A stretch of DNA of 5,739 nt, from NCBI GenBank assembly GCA_947074225.1, contig CAMTOX010000139.1, positions 1-5,739 of the forward strand. The letters are read 5' to 3'. The notes under the pieces were generated by a model. It was given only the letters and a program-made list of their open reading frames with translations. It searched no databases and was not told the DNA's origin. This DNA comes from an uncultured bacterium. GTDB lineage: Bacteria > Bacteroidota > Bacteroidia > Bacteroidales > Paludibacteraceae. Both the position numbers and the translations under genes were made by a program. The number at the start of each line of letters is the position of its first letter. Positions within the stretch are counted from its first letter, which is position 1. This document shows positions 5,692 to 5,739 of this stretch, in pieces.

Positions 5692-5739
5692 AGATCGGAA
5701 GAGCACACGTCTGAACTCCAGTCACATTCAGAAATCTCG
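5692..5739 (+). other. Untrimmed Illumina index adapter (not genomic)
   Basis: Positions 5692-5725 match the TruSeq index-side adapter (AGATCGGAAGAGC...) without error. Index ATTCAGAA follows at 5726-5733, then ATCTCG, the start of the P7 complement, at 5734-5739. The index is the reverse complement of TTCTGAAT at 68-75, so both contig ends come from read-through in one indexed library. Confidence 0.99.

Overview
The window is a short assembled contig of a Bacteroidales bacterium (Bacteroides/Prevotella-like; genus not resolvable by eye), still carrying untrimmed Illumina library adapters at both ends. The lineage call rests on a recognisably Bacteroidetes gene set (GldA-type ABC ATPase, PCMD-domain surface lipoprotein, Bacteroidales O-antigen-type flippase), TAnnTTTG-type promoter boxes, A-rich rather than Shine-Dalgarno-like start regions, and very AT-rich intergenic DNA. 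Only about 110..5691 is genomic. 1..109 is read noise, a poly-T flow-cell linker and a degraded P7/index adapter. 5692..5739 is a perfect index adapter with the same 8-base index.

Every gene runs leftward (minus strand). Right to left: (1) 5050..5691 is a gene-free AT-rich stretch ending in a perfect inverted repeat that abuts the adapter. (2) A candidate promoter (5042..5049) and a structured leader (4961..5009), with a large hairpin, a T-rich tract and a nine-codon mini-ORF, precede an outer-membrane beta-barrel protein gene (3989..4915). (3) About 85 bp further on lies a PCMD-domain lipoprotein (2635..3903) with a lipobox and a surface-export-like motif. A strong hairpin terminator (2537..2569) closes this two-gene unit. 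(4) A separate promoter (2445..2452) drives a housekeeping-type cluster: gldA-like ABC ATPase (1414..2325), ruvB (387..1400) and the first 75 codons of a polysaccharide flippase (110..334), cut by the contig end.

The barrel and the lipoprotein probably form a two-protein cell-envelope unit. The barrel sits in the outer membrane and the lipoprotein is probably displayed on the surface. Their substrate or partner is unknown. RuvB is the Holliday-junction branch-migration motor, the ABC ATPase needs permease partners that are not encoded here, and the flippase belongs to surface-polysaccharide assembly. These three share a transcript by position, not by function.

For both envelope genes the longest open frame begins at a GTG. 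A downstream ATG gives a better signal sequence and start context, and those starts are used here. No mobile element, CRISPR array, rRNA or tRNA was seen. The most interesting candidate is the leader in front of the beta-barrel gene, which looks like a cis-acting attenuator. It is a hypothesis, not a demonstrated system.
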